Of a stretch of DNA of 64,000 bases, positions 63,813 to 64,000 are shown in pieces. Each line of letters opens with the position of its first letter. The stretch's first letter is position 1. This DNA is from Rhodomicrobium sp052144215. GTDB lineage: Bacteria > Pseudomonadota > Alphaproteobacteria > Rhizobiales > Rhodomicrobiaceae. The stretch lies in contig JBKQQS010000003.1 in assembly GCA_052144215.1 (NCBI GenBank), positions 4,923-68,922 of the forward strand. The letters run 5' to 3'. The position numbers and the translations under genes are program-made. The notes below the pieces were generated by a model. It worked only from the letters and a program-made list of their open reading frames with translations, ran no database searches and had not been told where the DNA came from.

Positions 63813-64000
63813 TTAGCTCGCGCCGATGCCTATCTTGGCTCCCGGAGCAGCAACCACCGGCTGAGGGGCTTGTAGAATGGAATCCCGCGCCAGCAGGATA
63901 GCCGGATGCAGGACCGCAAGACCAGCAGCGCCAACTGCAGCCCAGTCGAGAAAATCGCGCCGGGTGTGCGGGGTGCAGCAGCCCCCATCATGCTTTCCTG
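63813..64000 (-). CDS. Partial ORF with a Tat-like segment
   Basis: The frame enters from beyond the window and ends at 63813. It encodes HTRRDFLDWAAVGAAGLAVL, resembling a twin-arginine signal, and then only about 37 residues to the stop. It may be the short tail of a Tat-exported protein, a decayed gene, or chance. The start is not visible, so I give it little weight. Confidence 0.28.
   Translation of the reverse strand, partial: GKHDGGCCTPHTRRDFLDWAAVGAAGLAVLHPAILLARDSILQAPQPVVAAPGAKIGIGAS

Larger units (their letters stand above)
55748..64000. mobile_element. Integrated plasmid-like element beside tRNA-Lys (right end outside window)
   Basis: A tyrosine recombinase directly follows a tRNA 3' end. 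After it come an AlpA-like regulator, partition genes, a RepA initiator, iterons, a DnaA box and a second ParA. Together these are a plasmid backbone with an integration module. No conjugation genes appear up to the window end, and no second copy of the tRNA 3' end is seen, so the right boundary is not in view. Confidence 0.75.

Overview
The window is chromosomal DNA from an alphaproteobacterium, most likely a Hyphomicrobiales/Rhizobiales relative. I infer this from the gyrB-recF-dnaN-dnaA block next to rpsT, an rluD-rpoH pair, an EcfG-like ECF sigma factor, the ThiO-S-G thiazole genes, and many DUF families typical of that class. GC content is high except in a few islands. I do not name a genus.

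Layout. 1-5.1 kb: the end of a TerC-like membrane protein, a thiolase, a secreted Cys-rich-repeat protein, threonine ammonia-lyase, a decayed antitoxin and an MntA-HepT toxin-antitoxin pair. 5.1-12.9 kb: hemB, a candidate structured RNA, thiO-thiS-thiG, a low-GC lipoprotein gene with its own promoter, thiE and a YbhB-like protein. 12.9-20.9 kb: gyrB, recF, dnaN, dnaA, an unrecognised ORF and rpsT. 21-24.4 kb: a GH18-like protein, the CCA-adding enzyme and a CoA-type Nudix hydrolase. 24.6-31.5 kb: a tight MoxR/DUF58/DUF4159/VWA operon. 31.7-43 kb: citrate synthase, an ECF sigma factor, rluD, rpoH, anmK, tyrS, an Arg/Glu-repeat secreted protein and small genes. 43-55.5 kb: a short MetH lacking its homocysteine module, a GDCCVxC protein and a truncated copy of it flanking VapBC, ubiX, a lytic transglycosylase, an HNH nuclease, DUF2293 and DUF1614 proteins, and a four-TM protein divergent from a caspase-formylglycine-fold fusion.

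From 55.7 kb to the end lies an integrated element beside tRNA-Lys(UUU). It encodes a tyrosine recombinase, an AlpA-like regulator, two ribbon-helix-helix-like proteins with a ParA ATPase, a membrane/coiled-coil protein, a RepA-type initiator, and an origin with eleven direct iterons plus a consensus DnaA box. A second ParA with its own small partner follows, then a pair of coiled-coil membrane-protein genes. It looks like a plasmid able to live integrated in the chromosome.

The most striking observation is at 62,986-63,531. A segment of about 540 bp appears inverted relative to an ancestral or alternative arrangement. Flipping it in silico at CCG/CGG ends restores two complete, related, translationally coupled ORFs. 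This is either a DNA rearrangement or switch, or an assembly/amplification chimera; read data would settle which.
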